This document shows, in pieces, positions 17,773 to 25,628 of a DNA stretch of 33,056 bases. Both the position numbers and the translations under genes were made by a program. The DNA is from an uncultured Ignavibacterium sp. (GTDB taxonomy: Bacteria > Bacteroidota > Ignavibacteria > Ignavibacteriales > Ignavibacteriaceae). Numbering within the stretch: the first letter of the stretch is position 1; each line of letters starts with the position of its first letter. Below the pieces are notes generated by a model. The model had not been told where the DNA came from, did not search any database, and worked only from the letters and a program-made list of their open reading frames with translations. Location of the stretch: the NCBI GenBank assembly GCA_937125135.1, contig CAKZLD010000121.1, positions 1 through 33,056 on the forward strand. The letters run 5' to 3'.

Positions 17773-17797
17773 ACCAAACTCTAACAAAAATTGGCTT

Positions 17798-17829
17798 CAA
17801 ATATATGATTGCACAATCTGATAATCAAA
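17798..17829 (-). promoter_or_regulatory. Promoter of the DUF177-rpmF-fab operon
   Basis: On the minus strand TTTG (17829-17826), 20 bases, then TATATTTG (17805-17798) matches the Bacteroidota consensus -33 TTTG and -7 TAnnTTTG exactly. Transcription would start near 17791, leaving a short leader of about 19 bases before the ATG at 17772. Confidence 0.65.
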
Positions 17830-17900
17830 AATTTAGTTGATCCAAAATAGATAAAAAGCAACTGACTTAGCAAATAATTAATAGTCTAACTCTTTTCGAT

Positions 17901-17942
17901 TTTAGTTAAATTTGGCTACAAATTTTAGATAATTTAGTTAAA
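17901..17942 (+). promoter_or_regulatory. Promoter/operator candidate of the plus-strand operon
   Basis: TAAATTTG at 17907-17914 matches the -7 box exactly, but no TTTG lies 19-21 bases upstream. TTTAGTTAAA occurs at 17901-17910 and again at 17933-17942, 32 bases apart (about three helical turns), and a near copy, TTTAGTTGA, lies at 17832-17840. The repeats flank the presumed start site and could be operator sites; by eye only, in AT-rich DNA. Confidence 0.3.
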
Positions 17943-17960
17943 ATATTTTAGGGTTTAAAA

Positions 17961-18896
17961 ATGCAGGAAGAAAAGCTTAGACTTGAAGATTTATTGAACA
18001 GTGCCGCTCTCCCCGAGAAAGATGATAAAATAAATTCAGTTGCTATAATTGGCGCAGGAATTATGGGACAAGGTATTGCTCAAACAGTTTCTGCAGCCGG
18101 ATTTGATGTAATTATCATTGAAAAAACACAGGAAAAATTGGATTCAGCAAAAAGTCAACTTTCAGATAATATCGATAAAGAAATTAAACGCTGGGCTATG
18201 ACTAATTCCGAGAAGAAATCAATTTTTAGTCGTATTAGTTGGGAAGTTGACATTACAAAAATCAAAGACTCTGATTTAGTGATTGAAGCAGTTGATGAAG
18301 ACTTCGACCTGAAAGTAAAAGTATTCAAAGATATGGATGCTATTGCTAACAAGGATGCAATTTTTGTATCAAACACTTCAACTCTCAGTCTAACGAAAAT
18401 TGCTGACTTCACTAAACGACCTGATAAAGTGATTGGAATTCACTTTCTAAATCCCGTGCCCAAAGTAACAGTTGTCGAAATAGTTAAGTGCCTGCATACC
18501 TCTAATGATACTGTTATTAAAGTAAAAGAGTTTGCCTCAAAAATTGGTAAAACTCCTGTCGAAGTGTATGAATATCCGGGATTTGTAACAACAAGAGCAA
18601 TTGTACCTTTGCTTAATGAAGCTATGTACATTTTGCTTGAAGGTGTAGCAACAGCAAAAGATATTGATACTGCGATGAAACTCGGTTACAATTTTCAATA
18701 TGGTCCACTTGAAATGGCGGATATGATGGGTCTTGATGAAGTACTTGCCTGGATGGAGACATTGTGGAAAACTTTAGGTGAACCTCGTTACAGAGCTTGT
18801 CCAATCCTAAGAAAATTAGTCAGAGAGCAAAAATTAGGCAGGAAAACCGGAGAGGGTTTTTATAAATACGATGAGTTCGGTAACAAAATTCAATAG
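17961..18896 (+). CDS. 3-hydroxyacyl-CoA (3-hydroxybutyryl-CoA) dehydrogenase
   Basis: NAD(P)-dependent enzyme of the HBDH/FadB-type family acting on 3-hydroxyacyl-CoA. The Rossmann motif GAGIMGQGIA is at residues 31-40, SNTS at 137-140, catalytic His161 in HFLNPVP and Glu173. Two oddities: a 25-residue N-terminal extension before the first strand (311 residues against about 282 in typical HBDH), and PGFVTTR where the family usually has PGFVVNR, so the conserved Asn is Thr211. Activity is therefore likely but not certain. It heads a plus-strand operon with ackA 21 bases downstream, suggesting acyl-CoA or fermentation metabolism. Confidence 0.88.
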   Translation: MQEEKLRLEDLLNSAALPEKDDKINSVAIIGAGIMGQGIAQTVSAAGFDVIIIEKTQEKLDSAKSQLSDNIDKEIKRWAMTNSEKKSIFSRISWEVDITKIKDSDLVIEAVDEDFDLKVKVFKDMDAIANKDAIFVSNTSTLSLTKIADFTKRPDKVIGIHFLNPVPKVTVVEIVKCLHTSNDTVIKVKEFASKIGKTPVEVYEYPGFVTTRAIVPLLNEAMYILLEGVATAKDIDTAMKLGYNFQYGPLEMADMMGLDEVLAWMETLWKTLGEPRYRACPILRKLVREQKLGRKTGEGFYKYDEFGNKIQ

Positions 18897-18917
18897 AAAT
18901 TTTTTAAGGTAAATTAA

Positions 18918-20114
18918 ATGAATGTTTTAGTATTAAACTGCGGTAGTTCATCAATAAAATATCAATTCATAGATACAGATAAAAAATTCGCCCTTGCAAA
19001 AGGAATGGTTGACAGAATCGGAATGTCAGGTGCAGTTTTATCTCAATCGCGATATGATGGTAACAAGATAAAAATAAGCGGGGAAATTCTCGATCATCAA
19101 ATTGCAATCGAATATGTCCTCGCAGTTCTTCTAAGTAAAAATCACGGAGTAATAGACGATAAAAAAGACATAGAAGCTGTTGGACATCGAGTGGTGCATG
19201 GAGGTGAAAGTTTCACGGGTTCTGTTCTTATTACCGATGAAGTCATTGCTGTTCTTCAGGAAAACATAGAATTAGCTCCACTGCACAACCCTCCGAATAT
19301 TAAAGGTATTCAGGCAGTTACAAGAATTTTACCGGGCACACCGCAAGTCGGAGTATTCGATACAGCCTTTCATTCACATATGCCACCAAGTTCCTATCTT
19401 TATGGAATTCCTTATGAACTATACAAAAAATATAAAATAAGAAGATATGGCTTTCACGGAACTTCACATCTTTATGTTTCAAGACGTGCTGCCGAAAAAA
19501 TGAATAAAAAGCCTGAAGAACTTAAAATAATTACTGCTCATCTTGGAAATGGATGCAGTATGGCTGCAGTTAAAAACGGAATTTCAGTTGATACTTCAAT
19601 GGGCTTTACACCTCTCGAAGGTTTACTGATGGGAACAAGATGTGGTGATCTCGACCCACAAGTAATTCTTTATGTAATGGGCAAAGAAGGATTATCTTTA
19701 AATGAAGCGGCAACAATGCTTAACAAACACAGTGGGCTTATTGGTATCAGTGGAGAGAGCAGTGATATGAGAGAGATATTAGCAGCAGTTAAAGATCAAC
19801 ATACACGTTCAAAATATGCTTTTGAAATTTTTTGTAATAGAATTAAAAAATATATCGGAGCTTATGCCGCTGAAATGGGAGGATTGGATGCACTTGTTTT
19901 TACCGGTGGAATTGGAGAAAATGCAATTGAAGTTAGAGAAGAAGTTTGTAAAGGACTTGAATTCCTTGGAATTAAATTAGATGAATTACGTAATTCAAGT
20001 AATGAAGAACTAATTTCAACTGACTCATCAACTGTTAAAGTTTTCAGAATCCCGACGAATGAAGAATTAGTTATAGCACTTGATACAGCAGAGATAGTAA
20101 CAAATGTGAAATAA
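18918..20114 (+). CDS. ackA: Acetate kinase
   Basis: Interconverts acetyl phosphate plus ADP and acetate plus ATP. The 398 residues show NCGSSSIKYQF at the start, GHRVVHGG near residue 90, RYGFHGTSH, the phosphate-binding AHLGNGCSM, GTRCGDLDP and FTGGIGENA. An AAGGT lies 8 bases before the ATG. No phosphotransacetylase gene is adjacent, so acetyl phosphate must come from elsewhere. Butyrate or propionate kinases are related, but this length and these motifs favour AckA. Confidence 0.95.
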   Translation: MNVLVLNCGSSSIKYQFIDTDKKFALAKGMVDRIGMSGAVLSQSRYDGNKIKISGEILDHQIAIEYVLAVLLSKNHGVIDDKKDIEAVGHRVVHGGESFTGSVLITDEVIAVLQENIELAPLHNPPNIKGIQAVTRILPGTPQVGVFDTAFHSHMPPSSYLYGIPYELYKKYKIRRYGFHGTSHLYVSRRAAEKMNKKPEELKIITAHLGNGCSMAAVKNGISVDTSMGFTPLEGLLMGTRCGDLDPQVILYVMGKEGLSLNEAATMLNKHSGLIGISGESSDMREILAAVKDQHTRSKYAFEIFCNRIKKYIGAYAAEMGGLDALVFTGGIGENAIEVREEVCKGLEFLGIKLDELRNSSNEELISTDSSTVKVFRIPTNEELVIALDTAEIVTNVK

Positions 20115-20118
20115 TAAA

Positions 20119-20910
20119 ATGGATTTAGGTTTAAAGGGAAAAACAGTAATTGTAACAGCCTCCAGCACAGGAATTGGGAAAGCAATTGCTGATGGTTTTG
20201 CAGCTGAAGGTGCTAATGTTGCAATTTGTTCAAGATCAAAACAAAAGTTAATTGATGCCGCTTACGATATTAAAAGCAAATTCGGCACAGAAATCTTTTG
20301 GGGAGTTTGCGATTTAAATTCCAAAAAGGATATTGAGTCATTTTACAGTGAAGTTGTATCAAATTTTGGGAAGATTGAAATTCTCGTCAACAACTGCGGG
20401 GGTCCTGTTCCAGGATATTTTTCAGAGCTTTCAGAAGAAGATTGGGACAATGCATATAAACAAGTTCTGTTGAGTGTTACAAGATTTATTCACCTCGTTC
20501 TTCCTGATATGATCAACAATCAATGGGGAAGAATTATCAATATAACCTCTGTTGCAGTTAAACAGCCTGTTCACAATCTCGTGCTTTCAAATTCTTTCAG
20601 AGCAGCAGTAACAGGATTAGCAAAAACTTTAAGTACTGAATTAGCAAATAAAAATATAACTGTTAACAATGTTGCTCCGGGTTACACTTTAACTCATAGA
20701 TTGTATGAATTGGCAGTTAATCGTGCAAAAACCTCCGGCAAATCACACGAAGAAATTTTAACAGAAATGGCAAAAGATGTCCCAATGAATCGTTTGGGAA
20801 GTCCTGAAGAAATTGCAGCTGTTGCAGTTTTTCTCGCATCAAAACAAGCTTCATATATTACTGGTACAACTATTCAAGTTGATGGTGGTTCGATAAAATC
20901 AATATTTTAA
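20119..20910 (+). CDS. SDR-family protein lacking the catalytic Tyr
   Basis: A 263-residue short-chain dehydrogenase-like protein, 4 bases after ackA. The cofactor loop is TASSTGIG rather than the usual TGxxxGIG. NNCGG replaces NNAG, and Ser144 is kept. The YxxxK motif is not present: the aligned segment is SNSFR (residues 157-161), with Ser for Tyr and Arg for Lys. The C-terminal YITGTTIQVDGGSIKS is SDR-like. I recall a FabG-like subgroup (BKR_like_SDR) without a complete catalytic tetrad. It may bind nucleotide without classic reductase activity; the substrate is unknown. Confidence 0.85.
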   Translation: MDLGLKGKTVIVTASSTGIGKAIADGFAAEGANVAICSRSKQKLIDAAYDIKSKFGTEIFWGVCDLNSKKDIESFYSEVVSNFGKIEILVNNCGGPVPGYFSELSEEDWDNAYKQVLLSVTRFIHLVLPDMINNQWGRIINITSVAVKQPVHNLVLSNSFRAAVTGLAKTLSTELANKNITVNNVAPGYTLTHRLYELAVNRAKTSGKSHEEILTEMAKDVPMNRLGSPEEIAAVAVFLASKQASYITGTTIQVDGGSIKSIF

Positions 20911-20947
20911 TTTATAAATTTTCCTCATAACAGAGGACTTTAATGAA

Positions 20948-22507
20948 ATGATTAAACGAATAGAAATCTCAGTTCCACCAGAGGAATTAAATAATCAAAA
21001 TTACATTCTCAAGAAAACTTCTTCATTACTTCAAATTAATAATGATAAGATATCCGCTATAATTCCAATAAGAAGATCAATTGATGCTCGTAGCCGGAAT
21101 GTTTTTTATCGAATAAATTTTGAAGTCTATATTGATGAAAAACCAAAACAAGAAAATAATTTTATCGAATACAAACCAGTAAATGAGAACAAGAAGGTTT
21201 TAATCATAGGTTTCGGACCTGCAGGAATGTTCGCCGCTTTGAGACTAATTGAACTCGGAATTAAACCAATTATTATTGAACGAGGCAAAGATGTTAGAAG
21301 TCGCAGAAGAGATATTCGGGCAATTCATCAGGAGCATTTTGTTAATGCAGATTCAAATTATTGTTTTGGCGAAGGTGGTGCAGGAACTTTCAGTGATGGC
21401 AAACTTTATACACGCTCAACTAAGAGAGGTGATGTTAAAAAAATTTTATCAGTTTTAGTTCAACACGGAGCAAGCAAAGAAATACTGATTGACTCTCATC
21501 CTCACATCGGCTCAAACAAATTACCCAATATCGTTCAGCAAATTCGTCAAACAATTATTTCATGCGGAGGAGAAATTCACTTTAATTCGAAACTAACAGA
21601 CTTCATCTTCAAACAAAATAAAATCATTGGAATTGTTGTAAACGACAATCAGGAGTTTTTTGCTGATTCAGTAATTTTAGCAACAGGACATTCCGCAAGA
21701 GATATTTTTTATTTACTTCATAAAAAGAATATTCTCATCGAGCCAAAACCATTTGCAATGGGTGTGAGAATCGAACATCCTCAAAAACTGATAGATGAAA
21801 TTCAATATCATACAAATAAAAAACACGAGAATTTACCCGCAGCAAGTTATTCAATTGCTTGTAATATCGAAGGTCGTGGAGTTTATTCTTTTTGTATGTG
21901 TCCGGGTGGAATAATCGTTCCAGCTTCAACATCAAATGATGAAATAGTTGTTAATGGAATGTCTGTTTCGAGAAGAGATTCTCCTTTTGCAAATTCTGGA
22001 TTAGTTGTTGAAATAACTGAAAAGGATTACTCAATTTATGATAAATATTTTCCATTTAATGCTCTTCAATTACAAAAAGAAATTGAGATGAAAGCTTATT
22101 TGATGGCAAACAATTCTCAATCAGCACCTGCACAAAGATTAACTGATTTTATTAAGAATAAGTTTTCAGCTTCACTTCCGAAATCGTCATACATAAGTGG
22201 ATTGACCCCTTCTAACCTTACCAATTTATTTCCACTATTTATAAGCGAAAGGTTAAAAAAATCTTTCAAAGTATTTAACAATAAAATGAAAGGTTATTAC
22301 ACTGAAGAAGCAATTTTAGTTGCTCCCGAATCAAGAACAAGTTCGCCTGTGAGAATACCACGTGATAAAAATTCTCTAATGCACATTCAGATTGAATCTT
22401 TGTTCCCCTGTGGAGAAGGAGCTGGTTATGCTGGTGGAATTGTCTCTGCTGCTATTGATGGCGAGAATGTTGCAAATGCAGTTACGAAGTATATAATGGC
22501 TGTCTAA
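20948..22507 (+). CDS. FAD-dependent dehydrogenase of the COG2509 type
   Basis: A 519-residue flavoprotein. After an N-terminal domain of about 75 residues, the dinucleotide-binding motif IIGFGPAGMFAALRL follows near residue 85. Other family features are FGEGGAGTFSDGKLYTR, VILATGHSARDIF, YSFCMCPGGIIVPA and the C-terminal FPCGEGAGYAGGIVSAA. This is the pattern of COG2509 (uncharacterised FAD-dependent dehydrogenases); the substrate is not established. There is no signal peptide. It is the last gene of the plus-strand operon, 37 bases after the SDR gene. Confidence 0.88.
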   Translation: MIKRIEISVPPEELNNQNYILKKTSSLLQINNDKISAIIPIRRSIDARSRNVFYRINFEVYIDEKPKQENNFIEYKPVNENKKVLIIGFGPAGMFAALRLIELGIKPIIIERGKDVRSRRRDIRAIHQEHFVNADSNYCFGEGGAGTFSDGKLYTRSTKRGDVKKILSVLVQHGASKEILIDSHPHIGSNKLPNIVQQIRQTIISCGGEIHFNSKLTDFIFKQNKIIGIVVNDNQEFFADSVILATGHSARDIFYLLHKKNILIEPKPFAMGVRIEHPQKLIDEIQYHTNKKHENLPAASYSIACNIEGRGVYSFCMCPGGIIVPASTSNDEIVVNGMSVSRRDSPFANSGLVVEITEKDYSIYDKYFPFNALQLQKEIEMKAYLMANNSQSAPAQRLTDFIKNKFSASLPKSSYISGLTPSNLTNLFPLFISERLKKSFKVFNNKMKGYYTEEAILVAPESRTSSPVRIPRDKNSLMHIQIESLFPCGEGAGYAGGIVSAAIDGENVANAVTKYIMAV

Positions 22508-22560
22508 AATACTTATTTAATTCGCCTAAATCGGATTGATTAGAAATCTTAATCAATTCT

Positions 22561-22588
22561 AAAAAAAGAACCTGAAATGAGTTTAGGT
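22561..22588 (-). terminator. Terminator downstream of the MORN-repeat gene
   Basis: On the minus strand ACCTAAA pairs with TTCAGGT (one G-T pair) around a 5-base loop, followed by TCTTTTTTT. It lies about 50 bases after the MORN-repeat gene stop, so it likely ends the mutS-DUF1684-DAHP synthase-MORN unit. Confidence 0.6.
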
Positions 22589-22640
22589 CTACAAAAAACA
22601 CTTATAAGAAAACTTCTATGTAGAGAATCTTATATTGATT

Positions 22641-23957
22641 TCATTCATATCCGAAAGTTGTAATCAATAATCCATCTCGGTTAAATTCTTTTCTTTTTTC
22701 CAACCGTCCATCTTTATAAAATTCTTCTTTCATTAACGAGCCATTTTCAAAGTAAGTTTTTATCCAGCCGTCAAGTTTTCCGTGAAAATAATTTTCAATT
22801 TTTTCTAATGCTCCACTTTGATAATAAGTCTGTCTTTTGCCTTTTCTCAATCCATCTTCAATAAACTCTTCAGATTTCAAAACTCCATTTTCGTGAAAAG
22901 TTTTATACTCTCCGTAAATAGAGTTATTATTATAAGTAGCAATTGAAGCAAGGTTACCATTTGGATGGTAGGTTATCTCTGTTCCGTTTTTCAGATTGTT
23001 CTGATAAATAGTTTCTGACTTCAGTATTCCATTTTCATAATAAGTTTTTTCATTACCTATTTTCACTCCGTTTAAGTAATCACTGCTAACTTTAACAATG
23101 CCGTTTTCGAAAAACTGAAAAGACCTTCCGTTCAAAATGTTTTTCTTGTAATTCCATTCCTCTGCTAAATATCCGCTTTCGAAATAAAATCTCGAAAAAC
23201 CATCTCTTCTATTATCAACGTAATAAGTTTCCTCTTTTATTCTTCCTGATTGAAAATAATTTTTTTTCAATTCTTCTTTTGATTCAATTTTGCCTTTATA
23301 ATCAAATCGCTCTCTGTTGACTAATTCATCTCCGACATATTTATCTCGTACTCTTAAATTTCCGAGTTTATCATAAATCAGAACATCACCTTCAAGTTTA
23401 TCGTTGATGAAGAATGCCTCAAGCGCCAAGGATTTATCATTGTGAAAAACTCTTGTTGTACCGTGCAGTTTACCATCAACATATCTTCTTTCCACTTCGA
23501 CATTTCCGTTTTGATAAAAAATTCTTGTAATTCCCTGCAGCAGACCTTTAGAATAATTCCACTCGCCTTGTTTTTCACCTGTTTTGTAATATGTGTAAGT
23601 AATTCCTTCCAAAACTCCGTTGATATAATTTTGCTCAGCCCAGAGCTCACCTGTTTCATAATACCATTTTGATTTTCCCTGTCGTAAACCGTTTCGATAG
23701 TTCCATTCTATCTGAACTTTGCCATCTTCAAAATACCAGATTGAGATTCCTTCTTCAATTCCATCAACAAAATTCCATTCCTTCCATAATTTTCCACTCG
23801 GATAATATTCCTTATACTTGCCATCAAGTTTTTCGTACCAGTATTCGCCTTCAGTTTTAACTACACCATTTGGATAATACGTTTTTCGAATCTCTTTGTT
23901 TTGAGGATATATAATTTGTATGACAAATAATGAGAGAATAATAAGAGCTAATTTCAT
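22641..23957 (-). CDS. Exported MORN-repeat protein (YwqK-like, MORN_2)
   Basis: A 438-residue exported protein: a signal peptide (about residues 1-18) followed by about 17 tandem repeats of 23 residues with the form GxxxxYYxNGxLxxExxYxNGxxx. Repeats are regular from residue 43 on, with two degraded copies near 205-240. The repeat is the MORN_2 type also annotated as YwqK-family 'antitoxin'; here no partner toxin is adjacent and a signal peptide is present, so an antitoxin role is not supported. It probably forms an elongated beta-structure in the periplasm or at the surface; its ligand is unknown. It follows the DAHP synthase gene by 9 bases and has a terminator downstream. Confidence 0.88.
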   Translation of the reverse strand: MKLALIILSLFVIQIIYPQNKEIRKTYYPNGVVKTEGEYWYEKLDGKYKEYYPSGKLWKEWNFVDGIEEGISIWYFEDGKVQIEWNYRNGLRQGKSKWYYETGELWAEQNYINGVLEGITYTYYKTGEKQGEWNYSKGLLQGITRIFYQNGNVEVERRYVDGKLHGTTRVFHNDKSLALEAFFINDKLEGDVLIYDKLGNLRVRDKYVGDELVNRERFDYKGKIESKEELKKNYFQSGRIKEETYYVDNRRDGFSRFYFESGYLAEEWNYKKNILNGRSFQFFENGIVKVSSDYLNGVKIGNEKTYYENGILKSETIYQNNLKNGTEITYHPNGNLASIATYNNNSIYGEYKTFHENGVLKSEEFIEDGLRKGKRQTYYQSGALEKIENYFHGKLDGWIKTYFENGSLMKEEFYKDGRLEKRKEFNRDGLLITTFGYE

Positions 23958-23966
23958 AAGATAAAA

Positions 23967-24983
23967 TCAGCCAATTCTTCTGCTGATAACTTGTGCAATT
24001 TGTTTCAACTGAGTCATAAGATTATCAAATTGCTCTGGTGTAATTGCCTGAGGTCCATCTGATAAAGCAGAAGCGGGATTATCGTGAACTTCAATCATAA
24101 GCAGGTCAGTATTTGCAGCAACCGCTGCTCTCGCCATTGCAGAGACTTTATCTCTGTAACCTGTTGCGTGTGACGGATCGCTGCAAACAGGCAAATGGCT
24201 TTTCTCTTGAACGGTATTAATCGCAGAAATATCAAAAGTAAATCTTAAATTATTATCAAAAGTTCTGATGCCTCTTTCACATAGAATTACATTTGGATTT
24301 CCACCGGCAAGAAGATATTCTGCAGACATCAACCATTCTTCAATTGTGGCAGACATTCCTCTTTTCAACAAAACTGGCTTTTGAGTTTTTGATAAAACTT
24401 TAAGAAGCGGATAATTGTACATATTTCTCGAACCAATTTGAAAAATATCTGTGTATTTTTCTATCAGATCGAACTGAGCAGTGTCAATTATTTCAGTAAT
24501 CATTAAAAGATTATTTTCATCAGCAGCACTTCTCAAAAATTTAAGGCCATCTTCCCCGAGTCCTTGAAAAGAATAAGGAGAAGTTCTCGGCTTAAAAGCA
24601 CCACCACGCAGAATTTTAGCACCAGATTTTTGTACAATTTTTGCCAAACGATGAATTTGCTCTTCGCTTTCAACCGAACAAGGTCCTGCAATTACAATAA
24701 TCTCTTCGCCACCAATTTCAACTTCTTTAACCTTAATTACAGTTTTTTCAGATTTGAATCTACGACTTGCAAGTTTATAAGGTTCGGTAATTCTAAAAAC
24801 ATCAATTACACCATCAAGAACTTTTATCTTTCTAATATCAAAACCGGGCTGAACTCCTAAAGCTCCTAAAGTAATAAACTGTTCTCCAGTGGATTGATGA
24901 ACATCGAATCCATTACTATTCAACTCATTTATTATGATTTCGAGTTTTTCAGATTGAATATTTTTTTCAACAACTACTATCAA
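23967..24983 (-). CDS. aroF: 3-deoxy-7-phosphoheptulonate synthase, type I-beta
   Basis: Condenses phosphoenolpyruvate and erythrose 4-phosphate in the first step of the shikimate pathway. The 338 residues have an N-terminal ferredoxin-like domain (about 1-70), as in Thermotoga DAHP synthase, where it mediates aromatic amino acid feedback, then a barrel: AGPCSVES near residue 99, RGGAFKPRTSPYSFQG, IGSRNMYNYPLL, LLKRGMSATIEEW and SDPSHATGYRD. It sits 12 bases after the DUF1684 lipoprotein gene and 9 before the MORN gene; no other shikimate genes are present. Confidence 0.96.
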   Translation of the reverse strand: MIVVVEKNIQSEKLEIIINELNSNGFDVHQSTGEQFITLGALGVQPGFDIRKIKVLDGVIDVFRITEPYKLASRRFKSEKTVIKVKEVEIGGEEIIVIAGPCSVESEEQIHRLAKIVQKSGAKILRGGAFKPRTSPYSFQGLGEDGLKFLRSAADENNLLMITEIIDTAQFDLIEKYTDIFQIGSRNMYNYPLLKVLSKTQKPVLLKRGMSATIEEWLMSAEYLLAGGNPNVILCERGIRTFDNNLRFTFDISAINTVQEKSHLPVCSDPSHATGYRDKVSAMARAAVAANTDLLMIEVHDNPASALSDGPQAITPEQFDNLMTQLKQIAQVISRRIG

Positions 24984-24995
24984 AGCTCTCTCCTT

Positions 24996-25628
24996 TTACC
25001 AGAATTTTTTCTCGCCAGCTTTTATCTCAAATGGAATTGAATCCTGACTTGTTGGAATTGGACAATTATATAATTTACTATAAGCACACATTGGATTTAT
25101 AGCTCGGTTAAAATCTATTGTGTATTCAAAATTCTCATCTGAATTTTTATTGAAAAATAAATATCTACCGTTTTCATAAGATTCAATTCCATTGGTTGCA
25201 TCTTTAAACCAAAGGTTGAAATATTCTTCTCCTTCAGGCGATTCAATTTTATACAGATTTAATTTAAATTCATTATTATCAAAACTAAGTAAAAAATATC
25301 CATAACGTAAGAACTCCCTCGAATCTCCCTGTGTTCCAAAGATTTGAACCTTTTCTGGATTATCATATTTATATAGCTTGGATTTGAGAATATACTTTGC
25401 ACTCGGTTCAAAAAAAGATAGTGGCTTAAAAGAAATACTTGTATCAATAAAGAACGGAGAATGTCCTCTGTCGTATTGCATTCTCCAGTTTCTATCTTCT
25501 CTTTCTTCTCTCAAATTTATTAGATAGATTTTGTCAAGTTCGGCTTTATTATCTTCATCACTGCAAGTTGAAGCAGTAATTAACAATGACAAAATAAATA
25601 AAATTAAAGCTAATTTATTTTTCATCAT
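24996..25628 (-). CDS. DUF1684 lipoprotein
   Basis: A 210-residue protein assigned to DUF1684 from the C-terminal signature: DFNRAINPMCAYSKLYNCPI, then PFEIKAGEKKFW. It has a hydrophobic N-terminal segment and Cys22 as the probable lipid site, though Thr just before it (TAST-C) is an unusual lipobox. A WRMQYDRGHSPF segment near residue 48 resembles the family's N-terminal region. Its function is unknown. The start overlaps mutS by 14 bases, so translation is coupled. Confidence 0.85.
   Translation of the reverse strand: MMKNKLALILFILSLLITASTCSDEDNKAELDKIYLINLREEREDRNWRMQYDRGHSPFFIDTSISFKPLSFFEPSAKYILKSKLYKYDNPEKVQIFGTQGDSREFLRYGYFLLSFDNNEFKLNLYKIESPEGEEYFNLWFKDATNGIESYENGRYLFFNKNSDENFEYTIDFNRAINPMCAYSKLYNCPIPTSQDSIPFEIKAGEKKFW

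Noticed and set aside
17773-17787. TTG start for the DUF177 gene
   Set aside because: The in-frame ATG at 17772 gives the usual family N-terminus and fits the short leader from the promoter candidate.
22535-22557. Hairpin ATTGATTA / TAATCAAT after the plus-strand operon
   Set aside because: It has no T-tract on either strand; it is only a weak candidate for a terminator.
22641-23957. Toxin-antitoxin system suggested by YwqK-like repeats
   Set aside because: The protein is exported, with no partner toxin nearby; the repeat family name alone is not evidence.
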